DNA of 64,000 nucleotides. It comes from Clostridium yunnanense (GTDB taxonomy: Bacteria > Bacillota > Clostridia > Clostridiales > Clostridiaceae). Positions 62,208-64,000 of the stretch are shown in pieces; position 1 is the first letter of the stretch; each line of letters opens with the position of its first letter. The notes beneath the pieces are model-generated. The model worked only from the letters and a program-made list of their open reading frames with translations. It made no database searches and was not told where the DNA came from. Location: the NCBI RefSeq assembly GCF_016595795.1, contig NZ_JAENHN010000048.1, positions 1-64,000 on the forward strand, written 5' to 3'. Both the position numbers and the translations under genes were made by a program.

Positions 62208-64000
62208 TTATAATTTAAACTTCTCTATTACTTCTCTTAAGCTTTCAGCTTGTCCATTTAAATCTAGAGCCAATTCATTAATTTTCTTGTTATCCAAAGC
62301 TTCATCTTCTATTACAGCAGTTACTTCTTCTGTAGCTGCTGTATTCTGCTGTGAAATAGCCGCAATATTTCCTATAGCTATATTCAAACTATTTTTGCCT
62401 TCATCAATATTCTTAATAGATGACATTGATTGTTCTATTGCAGCTGATACTTCTCCAAAAGTTCTTTCCAAGTTACTAAAGGATTCAATAGTAGATTTAA
62501 CCTGTGCTTGCTCTTTTACAAAGGCTTCTTTAGCACTATCAGCTATTATCATAGAATTATTAATAGCTGAATTTACATCTCCAATTATATCCTTTATCTC
62601 TAGAGAGGCCTTTTGGGATTGTTCTGCTAATTTTCTTATCTCATTTGCTACAACTGAAAATCCTTTTCCAGCTTCTCCTGCTCTAGCTGCTTCAATAGAT
62701 GCATTTAATGATAATAGATTTGTTTGATTAGTTATGCTATTTATTTCATTCAGTATCTTTAAGATTAACTGAGTGCTGTTTGTTAGCTTATTTATTGTAC
62801 TAGCAACTTCAGTCATAGCATGAGAATTTTCTTTTGAAGTCTCATGTAGCTCATTTATATCTCTGGTATTATTTTTTATAGCACTTATTGCATTTTCTTT
62901 CGCATCATTTAAGGTTACTAATACTTCAGTTGTATACTTAAGCTGATCATCTAAGTCAGTATTTATAGATGCACAATTCATAGTATCCTCTGCCTGCTTA
63001 GAAGAACCTACTGATATCTCTTGTATATTTCTAACAACATCCTCTGACTTTTCATTTATACTATTAGATACCTCTAAAAGGTTAGCTGAAATAGATGCTG
63101 TTTCATCTGCCAATATTGCAGTATTGGTTAATGCACCCTTTAGCCTTGCAACCATATTATTAAAGTTAATGGATAACTCATTTAATTCTTTTATCTTGTA
63201 CTTCTTATCAGATATAACTGTAAAATCACAATTAGAAACCTTGGTAACTAAAGCTATAAAATTCTTTATTGGTACAGTAATTTGCATCGATATTGGAATA
63301 GATGCTAATGCAGCTAAGAACAAACATATTACTAGAATTATTAATGAATATTTACCTACATGTAGTGCAGTATTGTATAACTCACTTGTAGGTATCAAAG
63401 CTATGTATTTCCATCCAGTTTCTGATAATGTAGAATATGCTATGTAATAAGATTGTCCATCAATTTTTTCCGTAAGTTCCCCTTCTTGCTTGTCCTTTAT
63501 AGAAGAATAAAAAGCTTCTTTATATTTATCTCCCAGGCTTACTTGAGTATTTCCTCCAATTAATTCTCCTTTTTCATCTACTATTATTACCTTACCATTG
63601 TCCCCTATATTAATATCTTCCATGGCTTTTTTAAATATAGTATCTGGTACATTTATTTGAAGCACCCCAAGCTGTTTGCTTGAAACACTATTATTTATTG
63701 ACTTAATATAGCTTAGCTTCTTTTCTCCATCTTGATCAGTAACTGCCCAGAAGCCTTTGCCAGGTTCATCTATAGCTTTTTTATACCATTCTGTTTTCTT
63801 CGCTTCTTCTCCTACTTTTTGTGAAGAAGCTTCAAACACCTCATTTTTAGTATTAATTGACAATCCGTCATTATCTTTATATAAATATATACTATCTAAC
63901 ACTCCACTATTATTAAGACCTATAATTTTTTGAAGATTCTGCTTAGCATCCGATGCTTTACTCAGAACCTGATCCCTTTCACTACTTGAGAAACTCATGG
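62208..64000 (-). CDS. Methyl-accepting chemotaxis protein with Cache sensor (5' end outside the window)
   Basis: At least 596 residues; the frame is open to the window edge, so the first membrane helix and the true start are missing. The visible part starts inside an extracellular dCache sensor ([48 protein letters not shown]). Then follow a membrane helix (about 220-242), HAMP, and the signalling domain with [20 protein letters not shown] and [18 protein letters not shown]. dCache MCPs often bind amino acids, organic acids or other small molecules directly; the ligand here is unknown. It differs in sensor type from the two 4HB MCPs of this window. Confidence 0.92.
   Translation of the reverse strand, partial: MSFSSSERDQVLSKASDAKQNLQKIIGLNNSGVLDSIYLYKDNDGLSINTKNEVFEASSQKVGEEAKKTEWYKKAIDEPGKGFWAVTDQDGEKKLSYIKSINNSVSSKQLGVLQINVPDTIFKKAMEDINIGDNGKVIIVDEKGELIGGNTQVSLGDKYKEAFYSSIKDKQEGELTEKIDGQSYYIAYSTLSETGWKYIALIPTSELYNTALHVGKYSLIILVICLFLAALASIPISMQITVPIKNFIALVTKVSNCDFTVISDKKYKIKELNELSINFNNMVARLKGALTNTAILADETASISANLLEVSNSINEKSEDVVRNIQEISVGSSKQAEDTMNCASINTDLDDQLKYTTEVLVTLNDAKENAISAIKNNTRDINELHETSKENSHAMTEVASTINKLTNSTQLILKILNEINSITNQTNLLSLNASIEAARAGEAGKGFSVVANEIRKLAEQSQKASLEIKDIIGDVNSAINNSMIIADSAKEAFVKEQAQVKSTIESFSNLERTFGEVSAAIEQSMSSIKNIDEGKNSLNIAIGNIAAISQQNTAATEEVTAVIEDEALDNKKINELALDLNGQAESLREVIEKFKL

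Overview
The window is AT-rich DNA from a Clostridium-like Firmicute. It is probably anaerobic, spore-forming and motile. The evidence is a Tlp-type spore protein, the early-cobalt (anaerobic) cobalamin pathway, an [FeFe]-hydrogenase maturase (HydE), three methyl-accepting chemotaxis proteins (one behind a sigma-28-like promoter), an LPXTG surface protein, strong GGAGG ribosome binding sites and pervasive Clostridium-style codon use. No rRNA, tRNA, CRISPR array, phage or transposase gene was seen.

Region 1 (1-13,510): a spore protein gene and a ferric-reductase-like membrane protein, then a 12-gene minus-strand operon, cbiK-cbiP-cbiA-cbiC-cbiD-cbiE-cbiT-cbiL-cbiF-cbiG-cbiH-cbiJ. It covers every step from sirohydrochlorin to cobyric acid and sits behind a cobalamin riboswitch with its own terminator. 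Region 2 (13,511-30,000): a glycan-use block, all on the minus strand. It has a PRD/PTS regulator, a fructose-family PTS (A, C, B), a membrane-anchored M61/M1-like protein with a broken HExxH motif, a large secreted GH38 alpha-mannosidase, a cytosolic GH30 and a GH94-like phosphorylase. Region 3 (30,000-35,100): two tandem MCPs and an AAC(3)-family acetyltransferase. Region 4 (35,500-48,540): a 2,502-residue LPXTG-anchored GH3-CBM6-GH30 enzyme, an orphan sugar-binding lipoprotein, and a divergent YesM/YesN two-component system. Region 5 (48,728-53,870): a ZnuACB-like metal importer followed by a CobW-GTPase/permease fusion and a DUF1980 protein. Region 6 (54,064-64,000): an Old Yellow Enzyme homologue, a MacB-like ABC exporter, mannose-1-phosphate guanylyltransferase, a pirin, hydE, and a third MCP that runs off the window.

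Inferred logic: the secreted or anchored GH38 and GH3-GH30 enzymes cut an external glycan. A fungal or yeast wall, or another mannose/beta-glucan material, is one idea but is unproven. The SBP plus YesMN would sense the products, the PTS would import sugars, and the cytosolic GH30 and phosphorylase would finish the job.

Between the genes lie at least four families of small non-coding repeats. The most striking is a 96-bp palindromic element whose terminal arms covary. One copy is nested in the terminator of the giant glycosidase gene, and another supplies the last codons and stop of znuC.
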